This document shows positions 41,451 to 49,667 of a DNA stretch of 64,000 nucleotides, piece by piece; the first letter of the stretch is position 1; the number at the start of each line of letters is the position of its first letter. The stretch lies in contig JACJZV010000001.1 in assembly GCA_020635395.1 (NCBI GenBank), forward strand, positions 1,240,001-1,304,000, read 5' to 3'. Under the pieces are notes generated by a model. It was given only the letters and a program-made list of their open reading frames with translations. It made no database searches and had not been told where the DNA came from. Both the position numbers and the translations under genes were made by a program. This stretch comes from Flavobacteriales bacterium. GTDB taxonomy: Bacteria; Bacteroidota; Bacteroidia; NS11-12g; UBA9320.

Positions 41451-41545
41451 TCTCGATTGCTATCGGGATGCTATCATTTCTTGTTTTTATGTTTTGTATT
41501 CGTATCTTCAACCCCATCCTATTTGCCTCCTGTACCCTCATGTTA
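41451..41545. repeat. Degenerate palindrome plus conserved spacer
   Basis: TCTCGATTGCTATCGGGA (41451-41468) is a two-mismatch relative of the 18-bp palindrome. It is followed by ATGCTATCATTTCTTG and further sequence resembling the spacers at 42825 and 44179. The spacer therefore recurs three times between units of the Rhs-associated locus. Confidence 0.6.
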
Positions 41546-41562
41546 ATTGCCTTGCCCTCCTC

Positions 41563-42078
41563 TTAATATTTGAAACAAACATAGTAGGAAGTATAGTATG
41601 AATTTTGGTTGTCCGTATAAGGATCAAATTTTAACAATATTTTAGAAATAGCGTCTCTTAGGAGAGAATCACTTCTGTTGCAAATATTAATCTCTTCTCC
41701 ATTATAAAGATATCTTTCTGAGGCACATTCGTAAATGTCGTCATTCAAAGTAAGTTCATTTCTCTTATATAAGCTAAGAAAAATAGGCTCAATTTCCAAG
41801 GTATCTACACGTGTATTCAGCTTTATTATGAAGGCAGCCTCTCCAGAATAACCATCCAATTTGGAGTTTTTTGAGCATTTGAAAAAATTTAGGCTATCTG
41901 GCGTAAAAACTCCTAAATTATTTATGCTATCATAATAATATTCGTTAATTAAAAACGTCGAATCATTCAGAATTCTAAAATTTCTATTAGTACTCAATCC
42001 GTAATCTGGAATTTTCTTAATTACATTGCACCCCATCAGAACGAGTATAATAATAAAAACAACTCTATTCATTTTCAT
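41563..42078 (-). CDS. Putative lipoprotein, Rhs-locus module A
   Basis: 171 residues with a lipoprotein signal (NRVVFIIILVLMGC, lipobox LMGC at about 15-18). The mature part has a pattern also seen in the other two lipoproteins of this locus: an N-terminal NDSTFLINEYYYDS strand and a C-terminal R-x-A-I-x-K-I-L segment before a Tyr-rich end. It overlaps the stop of the upstream 169-residue gene by 4 bp (ATGA). No family was recognised. As a membrane-anchored partner following a soluble gene it could be an immunity-type protein; that is inference from arrangement. Confidence 0.7.
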   Translation of the reverse strand: MKMNRVVFIIILVLMGCNVIKKIPDYGLSTNRNFRILNDSTFLINEYYYDSINNLGVFTPDSLNFFKCSKNSKLDGYSGEAAFIIKLNTRVDTLEIEPIFLSLYKRNELTLNDDIYECASERYLYNGEEINICNRSDSLLRDAISKILLKFDPYTDNQNSYYTSYYVCFKY

Positions 42079-42584
42079 TTCTTTGGGGGGCCAATGCTAT
42101 CGGATCCTCTAGTGCTATCCTTAGTACCACTTGTACTATCTGTACCACTAACACCATTTGACACATTGCTATTATTTGAATATAGTGGTATAAGATTTTT
42201 CAACGCGACATCTGCCTTTTTTTCGTTAATTTCCTTTTTTTCTGCATAGTTCTTTCCTCTACTTGTTTTAGCATATTCTAACAATGTATTGATAGAAAGC
42301 TCCTGATTATTTTGTTTAAGTTTTATTAATTTAATTACATCTCCCATCAAAGTCATATCTCCGTCACAATAAGAATAAACTGATGCGTAAAAATTCTTTT
42401 TATATTCTCCAATTTGTAGTAGTATGGATAGTTCAAAAATATCGCTTGCAAATTCCATATTTACATCGTTACCCTTTTCTCCCTTTTCAGCTTGATATGC
42501 ATTCAATAATTCATTAGACAATCCTCCCACCTTAATTGCACTCTTTTCGTCTTCCGTTGCCTTAATTGATGCTAAAGAATTCAT
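42075..42584 (-). CDS. Hypothetical helical protein, Rhs-locus module A
   Basis: 169 residues from ATG 42584 (MNSLASIKATEDEKSAIKV). The open frame continues 21 codons upstream into the repeated segment, and both copies of the repeat keep that frame open, so a longer product is possible. The protein is mostly helical and highly charged (EFASDIFELSILLQIGEYKKN, RGKNYAEKKEINEKKADVAL), and ends in a Ser/Thr/Gly-rich tail. A paralogue lies at 43493-43938. No catalytic motif was found. It might be an orphan toxin-tip or a partner of the lipoprotein that overlaps it. Confidence 0.65.
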   Translation of the reverse strand: MNSLASIKATEDEKSAIKVGGLSNELLNAYQAEKGEKGNDVNMEFASDIFELSILLQIGEYKKNFYASVYSYCDGDMTLMGDVIKLIKLKQNNQELSINTLLEYAKTSRGKNYAEKKEINEKKADVALKNLIPLYSNNSNVSNGVSGTDSTSGTKDSTRGSDSIGPPKK

Positions 42585-42833
42585 TTTATCTCCACGTCTC
42601 TGGCTAAGGGGCGTTGATGACCGAAAGTGAAACCCCTGCCGGTACAAGCCTCCTCAATGGGTGTAAACGTTCAGCTGATATCCCAATTATAACTCCTTTA
42701 TATTTTTACTTTATCAGAGTCACTCAATAGGGTAACTCTGAGGACAAATTTAAACAAACTCTGCAAACTTAGTCGGGCAGGTTGTTTGTATGTAATGCCT
42801 ATCTTTATATAGTCCCGATAGCTATCGGGATGC
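42441..42833. repeat. 393-bp direct repeat, copy A
   Basis: Near-identical to 43796-44187. It covers the first 48 or so codons of the module gene, about 250 bp of upstream sequence, and the palindrome TCCCGATAGCTATCGGGA (42813-42830, perfect here). Differences are a few substitutions and one base missing in copy B. Confidence 0.9.
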
Positions 42834-42939
42834 CATAATTTTTTGTTTTTATGTTTCGTTTTTTTATCTTTTACCCCCATGTTAATTGTCACGTTGTTAG
42901 AGACGTAGAAATCAGAGCCTTTGCTAATCTGGTACGAAG

Positions 42940-43500
42940 CTACTTTATAACACCGCTGCCACCTTTGTTCTGTCTTGCCAAGTAATGTACGTTTGAGTAA
43001 TAGACGGTGTTAAATAATTCTTGTGTACCGACTTTGATATTAAGATTCAAAATCTTCTGTCTTATTGAATTACGTATGAAAGAATCTGTTTCATTAAAAA
43101 GATTTGATAGCATTTCTTTGTGAATTCCCTGATAACTATTTCTTAAGTCTTGATCGAAAACCTTTTTATTTTTTTTATAAAGTTCCAAACGTATAATTTG
43201 AATGCTAACGCTATCCTCAGTCGGTAAATAGTAAACATCATACATTGCTTTCGCACTAGTTATTTTAAAAAAGAAACTGTGCTGTCTATATAGTTTCAAT
43301 TCATCTGGCAAAATTTGAGGTATTTGTAGGTCATCTGCGTTCCTTTGAATTGAGTTTAGTAAAAAACTAGTGTCAATCAATGTTGGATAAATATCATACA
43401 CAGGATTAATCCAATAGGTATGATATTTTGAACAATTTTGGCCAACACGACAACCTATTAATAGGTACGCAAAAATTAGAAAAACACAATTTTTATTCAT
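42940..43500 (-). CDS. Putative lipoprotein, Rhs-locus module B
   Basis: 186 residues from MNKNCVFLIFAYLLIGC, a lipoprotein signal with lipobox LIGC. The mature region (TLIDTSFLLNSIQ near the start, SFIRNSIRQKILNLN near the end, Tyr-rich terminus) aligns loosely with the 171-residue lipoprotein of module A, suggesting paralogy after duplication. The start overlaps the end of the upstream gene by about 8 bp. Function unknown. Its pairing with a helical soluble gene is the same as in module A. Confidence 0.68.
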   Translation of the reverse strand: MNKNCVFLIFAYLLIGCRVGQNCSKYHTYWINPVYDIYPTLIDTSFLLNSIQRNADDLQIPQILPDELKLYRQHSFFFKITSAKAMYDVYYLPTEDSVSIQIIRLELYKKNKKVFDQDLRNSYQGIHKEMLSNLFNETDSFIRNSIRQKILNLNIKVGTQELFNTVYYSNVHYLARQNKGGSGVIK

Positions 43501-43938
43501 CACTCGTATCTGAGGGTTTCACTTTTTTCTTCAGGGGTGTCAAATCTTTTAGGTCAATATTTTTTTTCTTGGCATTTATTGGTGTATCATCTTTTGAATA
43601 ATTTTTTCCTCTTGCAGTTTTATGGGCATACCTATTAAGAGCTTTTGCATAAAGTTTTTGATCGAATGTTGATTGTTCTAAAATTTGAACAATTTGCTTC
43701 TTTAATTTCGAGTCACTTCCTGAATAATTTTCGAGCAACTTGTTATAGTGGCTCGAAAATTCATCAATTTGGGACAAGACCGCCAATTCAAACAAATCGC
43801 TTGCAAATTTCATATTTACATCGTTACCCTTTTCTCCCTTTCAGCTTGATATGCATTCATTAATTCATTAGACAATTCTCTCACCTTAATTGCACTCTTT
43901 TCGTCTTCCGTTGCCTTAATTGATGCTAAAGAATTCAT
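43493..43938 (-). pseudogene. Paralogue of the module A helical gene, frameshifted near its start
   Basis: The frame beginning MNSLASIKATEDEKSAIKV at 43938 hits a stop after NAYQAEREKRVTM because one A is missing in the run GCTGAAAGGGAG (copy A has GCTGAAAAGGGAG). Beyond the shift the frame 43813-43493 is open and homologous (MKFASDLFELAVLSQIDEF, then TARGKNYSKDDTPINAKK). The remaining 106-residue frame has its own ATG at 43813 (TATGAAATT), so a shorter product could still be made. A genuine deletion, slippage-controlled expression and a sequencing error are all possible. Confidence 0.7.
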
Positions 43939-44187
43939 TTTATCTCCACGTCTCTGGCTAAGGGGCGTTGATGACCGAAAGTGAAACCCCTGCCGGTACA
44001 AGCCTCCTCAATGGGTGTTAACGTTCAGCTGATATCCCAATTATAACTCCTTTATATTTTTACTTTATCAGAGTCACTCAATAGGGTAACTCTGAGGACA
44101 AATTTAAACAAACTCTGCAAACTTAGTCGGGCAGGTTGTTTGTATGTAATGCCTATCTTTATATAGTCCCGATTGCTATCGGGATGC
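43796..44187. repeat. 392-bp direct repeat, copy B
   Basis: Partner of 42441-42833. It ends in an imperfect palindrome TCCCGATTGCTATCGGGA (44167-44184). It lies upstream of module B, as copy A lies upstream of module A. The two modules therefore arose by tandem duplication of roughly 1.35 kb, followed by divergence of the downstream two thirds. Confidence 0.9.
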
Positions 44188-44283
44188 TATCATTTCTCGT
44201 TTCTCTGTTTTGTATTCCAATCTTCTACCACCATCCTATATGCCCTTCAACATTCCGAGCATCTTAACCTATTTTTAGTCGTT

Positions 44284-44910
44284 CTAAGGAACTTGTGTGC
44301 TACCGTTCTTATGTGTTGCTGCCGCCGTGTCCAAAAGCACACCGTGAAACTCAAAGTAGGCGAAACTTGTGTCTGCTAGTGGTTTTATATTATTTTTTGC
44401 AATATGCTCGTTTAACTTAGATTCCGTAAGGTCAAAGAGAATGGGATAAATAATATTATAAATTGTGTCATTTTCCCAACAGTTTGGAGTGAAATAAAGT
44501 GCCTTTTTATCCATAACTTTGTACGGCGTATGTAGAAAATATAATGTTGTGCTATAGCCAATTTCAAAATTTGTAAGAACGAAATCCAAGCTCTTTAATT
44601 CGTTTTTGAAGACCACAATGCGACCAAGAAAAGTGAAGTGAGTTTTCTCTGGAAAACTTAAACATGACAAATTGCATTCAACTGGTCTGTGTATTTTTTT
44701 TACCCCATTTGAGTATAACTTTGGATAAACCGAATCACTTTTATGAGCCCGGTAAAACCCAGTTATGGCATAGGTGGTATCGTTAAAGTACTGAAAATAA
44801 TTGTATGATGCACACCCACGATCAAAAGACGGATACGAATCTTTTGAATAAAAGCACCCAAAAGTTAATCCAATTGAAAGAAGAAAAGTAACTTTTCTAA
44901 GTTTTTTCAT
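44284..44910 (-). CDS. Putative lipoprotein of the Rhs-associated locus
   Basis: 208 residues beginning MKKLRKVTFLLSIGLTFGCF, a lipoprotein signal with lipobox LTFGC. The mature portion contains FNDTTYAITGFYRAHKSDS, comparable to NDSTFLINEYYYDS in the module A lipoprotein, and two further Cys (NLSCLSF, TPNCWEND). No family was recognised. It could be a third member of the lipoprotein family of this locus, perhaps immunity to a lost toxin. The preceding 200 bp (44911-45117) contains no supported gene. Confidence 0.68.
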   Translation of the reverse strand: MKKLRKVTFLLSIGLTFGCFYSKDSYPSFDRGCASYNYFQYFNDTTYAITGFYRAHKSDSVYPKLYSNGVKKIHRPVECNLSCLSFPEKTHFTFLGRIVVFKNELKSLDFVLTNFEIGYSTTLYFLHTPYKVMDKKALYFTPNCWENDTIYNIIYPILFDLTESKLNEHIAKNNIKPLADTSFAYFEFHGVLLDTAAATHKNGSTQVP

Positions 44911-45117
44911 AAATCATTTTGTAGTAGGCTCCACCAAAAATAGTACGATTTAAAAGTAGAAAAAGCATAACTTTAGAACGTAAAAAAATGAAACGTTGCA
45001 AATTTATTTGCCTTTTTATATGAGCAGTTTTCGTGGTATGTTGCATTGAAGAGCACTTTCCAAATTTACTCATTTTTTTGTTTTGTTCGCCGCGGCATAT
45101 CATCTTGCACTCCTGTG

Positions 45118-45555
45118 TTAATTGCCCAACTTACAATTTCTCTTTAATTTTCTTATCTTCCTTCTAATTTTGGAGTTGCCATAATATATCTTGCCATGAT
45201 ATAAAATAAAACCGGTCTTATCAAAATAATAACTTTCATATTGTTTTTGTTCATTTTTGAACGAAACCTTCGTTCGAATTTCCAAACAGGGGTAATCAAT
45301 CGAATCATTTTGTATGGGTGTATTTTCATTAGTATGCTTTGTTAGTAATTTAATCAATGTTCGTGCTTTGTGACCAAAGCAAGTGTCAAAACAGTACAAT
45401 GGGAGACTATATTCAAATGCCACGGTATCCGTACACCCTACTATAAAAACATTATCCGGTGTTGTCTTAAATTGTATATCTGTTGCTTGTCCATTTGTTT
45501 CTAAGTAGAATAATATAAATGATACAATGAAAAATGTAGATTTTAAAATACTCAT
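45118..45555 (-). CDS. Exported protein overlapping the Rhs toxin gene; candidate immunity protein
   Basis: 145 residues from ATG 45555 (MSILKSTFFIVSFILFYLETNGQ), a clear Sec signal. A start five codons upstream would lie inside the rhs gene. Its A overlaps the TAA of the toxin gene (TAATG), giving translational coupling. The mature part is beta-rich with paired Cys (VGCTDT, YCFDTCFG, YPCLE) that could form disulfides in the periplasm, and ends very basic. Immunity genes directly follow Rhs toxin tips in many systems, so that is my leading interpretation; no sequence homology supports it. Confidence 0.6.
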   Translation of the reverse strand: MSILKSTFFIVSFILFYLETNGQATDIQFKTTPDNVFIVGCTDTVAFEYSLPLYCFDTCFGHKARTLIKLLTKHTNENTPIQNDSIDYPCLEIRTKVSFKNEQKQYESYYFDKTGFILYHGKIYYGNSKIRRKIRKLKRNCKLGN

Positions 45556-46631
45556 TACCAATTGCTCCAATTGTTTTCTGTTTTAGATGTATCCAATTTT
45601 ATTGTTTGACCTGCTGAAATTTCGCTTATGTCTGATGATAATTTTTCGGTAGAACTTGTTGGATTTACTGCGGTATAATTTCTACCCACATACGAAACTC
45701 GCTCACCATATCCATAAAATTTTAAAAAAGCATTGTCCTGAAATGTAACAGCTGCCTCCTCTTCGCCGTCTGGGAATTGTCCTGCAAGACCTCTATTCTT
45801 TAAGTAATCTTTATTTTTGGCATTATCGTTTTTTTTAAACCTTCTTTTCCAAAATGCAAAACGAAAAGCATGTGAAAATTCATGATTTAAGCCCGCTGCC
45901 GGGGGGGCTGTTAAGTAATTTCTAAATTTACCACCTGGAGCATCTCGAAGCATATGAATTGTGCCAACGTTAGGATTGTACTTAATCATAGAGACATTTT
46001 CGTCTCCTGGTATGAACTTGGCATCATCATTAGACTTCATGTTTAAATCCGTAATTACAACTGATTTTTTATTGGATTTAAGAAATCTTTCAACCACACC
46101 TTTTGGTGAAGGATTTTTTCGAGTTTGCTTGTATTGAGTTTCATCAACATTTAAAATCATTTCTATGGATTGAACCACTTTCTTGACATAGTCATTTTCT
46201 GGTATTTCAATACCTGGTTTATACTCCCATAATTTTCTGATTGGTTTGCCATTGTTATCATACTCTCCAGTTTCATAATAGATATAAATTTTTTTACCAT
46301 CTACATCCTTAAACATCAAAGGTGAATTAACCGAAAAGTTGTAACAAGAAACAAAAGGATACATTTGCCACAACGGATCCACACTCAACCACCTCCCCAA
46401 TCGCGAATCATAAATTCTTGCACCAAAGTCTAAGCTATTACCCTCGCCTTTTACATCATCATCCCGCTCCATTCCGTTAAAGCCGTATCGATATCCCCCA
46501 ACAGCAGCGGTGTAGCTACGTTCTTCCATTGTCATCCCATCCCGATAGCTATCGGGAGGATAGTAATCAAAACCACTAAAAACAACTGGGCTTGAGCTAT
46601 ATTTTGGTCGATATGTATAGGCTGTTTGCAC
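45555..46631 (-). CDS. Rhs fragment: RHS-core end plus putative zinc metallopeptidase toxin domain
   Basis: 358 residues. Only the last part of an Rhs protein remains: the RHS-associated core at about 45-110 (YRYGFNGMERDD, FGARIYDSRLGRWLSVDPLW, FSVNSPLMFKDVDGK), after which the sequence becomes a variable C-terminal domain of about 245 residues. This has LNHEFSHAFRF (HExxH, about 247-257) and downstream EEEAAV...FYGYGERVSYVGRNY, resembling NleD/M91-type metallopeptidase effectors. The long YD-repeat shell is absent. The palindrome is inserted in-frame near residue 28 and encodes PDSYRD within a normally invariant YYPFGM region. With no shell and no own signal it may be an orphan tip. Confidence 0.8.
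   Translation of the reverse strand: MQTAYTYRPKYSSSPVVFSGFDYYPPDSYRDGMTMEERSYTAAVGGYRYGFNGMERDDDVKGEGNSLDFGARIYDSRLGRWLSVDPLWQMYPFVSCYNFSVNSPLMFKDVDGKKIYIYYETGEYDNNGKPIRKLWEYKPGIEIPENDYVKKVVQSIEMILNVDETQYKQTRKNPSPKGVVERFLKSNKKSVVITDLNMKSNDDAKFIPGDENVSMIKYNPNVGTIHMLRDAPGGKFRNYLTAPPAAGLNHEFSHAFRFAFWKRRFKKNDNAKNKDYLKNRGLAGQFPDGEEEAAVTFQDNAFLKFYGYGERVSYVGRNYTAVNPTSSTEKLSSDISEISAGQTIKLDTSKTENNWSNW
46540..46557. repeat. 18-bp palindrome inside the rhs reading frame
   Basis: A perfect TCCCGATAGCTATCGGGA within the rhs fragment. RHS-associated cores normally read DYYPFGM at this point; here the protein reads YYPPDSYRDGM. About 19 bp appear to replace 4, a net gain of five codons that keeps the frame. 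Other copies are at 546, 2611, 42813 (perfect) and 41451, 44167, 46733 (imperfect). Confidence 0.85.
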
Positions 46632-47185
46632 AAGCCAAAGTTAAGTTTTTTTTGGTTTTAACGAACATTCTATTCTGTGAATACCCTCTGCGGCAAGCAG
46701 GAGGTGCGTTCCCAAACCCTTTGTTTATATAGTCCGGACAGCTATCGGGAAGTTGATTAGAATTCTCGTCGTTATGGAGAGCGTGAGAAACATCTAAAAA
46801 TTTATTTGAAATTCTTTCTTACGAATTAGAGAAGTAAAAAACAGAGATGCGGCGGCAAGCCTCTGCATGACGTTATGAAACCGTTGTGCAGAGTGTAAAC
46901 AGCCTATCCGGAGTTGTAAAGATTATAGTGTCTGTTATACACCTTTCAATTATTTCCAATTAAATACATAGAAAAAGCTAAGGTTTACGGATGGGGTGAT
47001 GTTATATGAATAAGAAAACCGTTTTCGTTTCCATTCATAAGGGTTATCAAGTTCGTTAACCCAGGGCATCGCCTAAAACCAAATGGTCAAATCCTCTGAA
47101 TCAAAAAAATCCAAAACGCAAGAAACGACAAATAAAATTCTGGGAAAGTAACTAAAAAGATACAAAGACCACGCACGGGGAAAAG
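46632..47185. other. Gene-free region upstream of the Rhs fragment
   Basis: About 550 bp without a supported gene. It holds an imperfect palindrome TCCGGACAGCTATCGGGA (46733-46750) and a segment AGAGATGCGGCGGCAAGCC (about 46851-46869) of the type that recurs as interspersed repeats around Rhs genes. Presumably the remains of deleted rhs sequence or a recombination-prone spacer. No long YD-repeat coding sequence is left. Confidence 0.5.
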
Positions 47186-47797
47186 TCAGCTTTTTGCCCT
47201 GCCGTTTTTCCAAACTAGCCACAAAAGCAATACAAACATTGCGTTGCCAAACAACGAAAATTGCAGCCAGTCAAAATTGGATTTAACATCAGTTTGTATT
47301 TCATCCGGTAAAACTGGATTAGGTTTGAGGAACGCATTTGAAGAATCAAATGTATGGATAAAGCCCGAGCCTAATATCTGTAAAACTTCATTGGATTGGG
47401 ATAGTTTGCCTGTCGGCATGCAAATATTGGTGTACAACAAACGGGCGTCTAAGTCGTAAGGCGTGGTGGAACTACCAAATACAAGGTAACTGGAATCTTT
47501 AATAAATCGATAACTGGTGCTACTACCGTCATTACACAACGCAACGATTGATGCGTATTGATCAATGCCATTCCAGGATTCAATCACCTGAAAAACATCA
47601 TAAGCCAAAATGCCATCTCTTTGAATCCAAAGCAAACTGTCGCGGTATTGCATCAAATACTTACCCTTAAAAACAAAGTGGCCATTCAATAGATAGTTAT
47701 TCACTTGTTCATTAAGTGGTCTATGATCTCCGGCACAGCATGCATTGGCAACGCCAAACATCAAACACGAAACTAGAAACACAAAAATGCGAAGCAT
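47186..47797 (-). CDS. Exported hypothetical protein with C-terminal membrane anchor
   Basis: 203 residues. An N-terminal signal (MLRIFVFLVSCLMFGVANA) is followed by CCAGDHRPLNEQVNNYL, and a single hydrophobic helix (FSLFGNAMFVLLLWLVW) lies near the C-terminus with a short basic cytoplasmic tail. The region between is mixed and contains RLLYTNICMPTGKLSQSNEVLQILG. This layout, with an extracytoplasmic domain starting in Cys-Cys and a terminal anchor, is common in Bacteroidota proteins of unknown role. No family was recognised. It is isolated, convergent to nothing, and next to the Rhs locus. Confidence 0.7.
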   Translation of the reverse strand: MLRIFVFLVSCLMFGVANACCAGDHRPLNEQVNNYLLNGHFVFKGKYLMQYRDSLLWIQRDGILAYDVFQVIESWNGIDQYASIVALCNDGSSTSYRFIKDSSYLVFGSSTTPYDLDARLLYTNICMPTGKLSQSNEVLQILGSGFIHTFDSSNAFLKPNPVLPDEIQTDVKSNFDWLQFSLFGNAMFVLLLWLVWKNGRAKS

Positions 47798-47889
47798 AAA
47801 AGCCTAACGGTTAAAACCATTTTCTATTTCAAACAAATCTCCTTTATCAAATCTCATAGTCTCATGCCTATAAACACTACCTTCGCCCC

Positions 47890-48756
47890 ATGAAAATTTC
47901 CGGTTTCACATTCGTTAAAAATGCCATCAAGTTGGATTATCCTGTTCGGGAAGCCATTTTGAGTGTGTTGCCATTGGTGGATGAAATGGTAGTGGCCGTT
48001 GGAAAATCAGACGATGACACCCGAAATTTGATTGAATCTATCGACCCAAAAATAAAAATTGTTGACACCATTTGGGACGACAGTCTGCGGGAAGGTGGCA
48101 AAGTGCTTGCCGTAGAAACTGACAAGGCCAAAGCTGCCGTAAATCCGAAAAGTGATTGGTTGATATATATCCAAGCCGATGAGTGCATTCATGAAAAGTA
48201 TTATGCTGAAATCCGCTGGAAAATGGAGCAATTTAAGGATGACAATAGGGTAGAAGGGTTGTTGTTCGACTACATTCACTTTTATGGAAGCTACGATTTT
48301 GTGGGCGACAGCCGAACATGGTATCGAAAAGAAATTAGAATTATCAAAAATAAACCGGAAATAAAAAGTTGGAAGGACGCTCAAGGTTTCAGAAAGGAAG
48401 GAGAGAAGCTAAAGGTAAAAAAGATTGAAGCAGCCATCTATCATTATGGTTGGGTGCGGCATCCAAAATTTATGATGGCAAAGGCTGTAGAGGCTAATAA
48501 ACTTTGGCATACGGACGATTGGGTAAATGAACGGTATGACCCCGAAAAAGACTTTGATTACAGCCAAATAGATTCACTTAAACGTTTTAAAGACACCCAC
48601 CCAAAGGTAATGCAAAATAGAATTGACCAAATGAATTGGCAGTTTACACACGACCCAAAGTTCAAGCGGTTTGGATTAAAAACGTGGTTTTTATATTGGT
48701 TTGAGCAACTTTTTGGTGTTCGATTGGGAGAATACAAAAACTATATAGAAGTTTAA
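47890..48756 (+). CDS. Family 2-like glycosyltransferase
   Basis: 288 residues. The N-terminal Rossmann-like GT-A fold is GFTFVKNAIKLDYPVREAILSVLPLVDEMVVAVGKSDDDTR, then WLIYIQADECIHEKYY where QADE replaces the usual DxD metal motif. Later are YHFYGSYDFVGDSRTWYRKEIRIIK and IYHYGWVRHPKFMMAKA. This matches cytoplasmic GT2 proteins common in Bacteroidota; donor and acceptor are unknown. It has no membrane segment. The HMA-domain membrane gene follows 16 bp downstream, so the two may share a transcript without a functional link. Confidence 0.85.
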   Translation: MKISGFTFVKNAIKLDYPVREAILSVLPLVDEMVVAVGKSDDDTRNLIESIDPKIKIVDTIWDDSLREGGKVLAVETDKAKAAVNPKSDWLIYIQADECIHEKYYAEIRWKMEQFKDDNRVEGLLFDYIHFYGSYDFVGDSRTWYRKEIRIIKNKPEIKSWKDAQGFRKEGEKLKVKKIEAAIYHYGWVRHPKFMMAKAVEANKLWHTDDWVNERYDPEKDFDYSQIDSLKRFKDTHPKVMQNRIDQMNWQFTHDPKFKRFGLKTWFLYWFEQLFGVRLGEYKNYIEV

Positions 48757-48772
48757 AAGTTTATAGAAAAGC

Positions 48773-49492
48773 ATGAAAACAACTTTTAGACTGGAAGGAA
48801 TGACTTGCGAAAGCTGCGAGTGGAAAGTTCAATATTTGTTAGGTGAAATGGCTGGCGTTACCACTGTTTCTGCCTCAAAAGACAAAAACGAAGTGGAAAT
48901 AAATTGGGATAAAACGCATACCATTCCGGAAATGCAAGAGGTGTTGGGTGGCAAACAAAGCAAGTACACTATATCTGAAATTAAAAATACTATGGCCGTT
49001 GAAACGACCAAAAGTTGGTGGCAAACCTACAAACCCATTTTAGTGGTTTTTGGGTATATATCAACCATCACACTGGTCATCCAAACTCAAAATGCGGGGT
49101 TTGATTTGATGCAGTGGATGCGGCATTTTATGGCGGCATTCTTTCTTGTTTTTTCTTTTTTCAAAATGCTCAATCTAAGAGCATTTGCCCAAAGTTATGC
49201 CATGTATGACGTGGTGGCAAAGCAATTTTCCGTGTGGGGATACATCTATGCGTTCGTTGAGTTTTTATTGGGCATCGCCTATTTGATAAATTTCAATCCC
49301 TTTTTTACCAATTTAGCCACTTTAATTGTGATGACCGTGAGCATTGTTGGTGTTTTGCAATCGGTTTTAAACAAAAAGCAAATTCAATGTGCCTGTTTAG
49401 GAACCGTTTTTAATTTGCCCATGAGCAGCATAACCATTATCGAAGATGGGTTGATGATAGCCATGAGTGCAGCGATGCTCGTGTTGGTTTAA
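48773..49492 (+). CDS. Heavy-metal-associated domain fused to a MauE/DoxX-like membrane protein
   Basis: 239 residues. The N-terminal 65 form an HMA domain with GMTCESC (CxxC at about 11-14), a copper- or other soft-metal-binding loop. Four hydrophobic helices follow (about 80-235), including MRHFMAAFFLVFSFFKMLNL and a CACLGTVFNLPMS motif after the last loop, as in MauE/DoxX-like proteins of Bacteroidota. Plausibly a metal-handling or redox membrane protein acting with the Cys-rich protein at 50.1 kb and the metal receptor cluster at 53-56 kb. Confidence 0.88.
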   Translation: MKTTFRLEGMTCESCEWKVQYLLGEMAGVTTVSASKDKNEVEINWDKTHTIPEMQEVLGGKQSKYTISEIKNTMAVETTKSWWQTYKPILVVFGYISTITLVIQTQNAGFDLMQWMRHFMAAFFLVFSFFKMLNLRAFAQSYAMYDVVAKQFSVWGYIYAFVEFLLGIAYLINFNPFFTNLATLIVMTVSIVGVLQSVLNKKQIQCACLGTVFNLPMSSITIIEDGLMIAMSAAMLVLV

Positions 49493-49667
49493 TTCGCCGT
49501 GGCGAATAAGGTTTAGGGATAAAAGGTTAAAGGTTAAAGGTTTAGAGGGGTAAGTAAATCGAATTACCTTGGATTTAGAAGTTTTAAACTTAGAATCTCC
49601 GAACCTATTTCCTCAAAACATTTATTCCAAATTCACTACTTTCGAACTTCATCAAAGTTTAAAAAAT

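Noticed and set aside
42698..42892. 64-codon minus-strand open frame upstream of module A
   Set aside because: Encoded entirely by the repeated spacer and palindrome (contains the palindrome's PDSYRD product); no coding signature and no ribosome-binding site.
44897..45103. 68-codon minus-strand open frame between two lipoprotein/immunity-like genes
   Set aside because: Low-complexity, basic, overlaps the start of the 208-residue lipoprotein gene, and resembles no protein.
49514..49545. Tandem AAAGGTT repeat
   Set aside because: Only three short imperfect units between two genes; no length or symmetry to support function.
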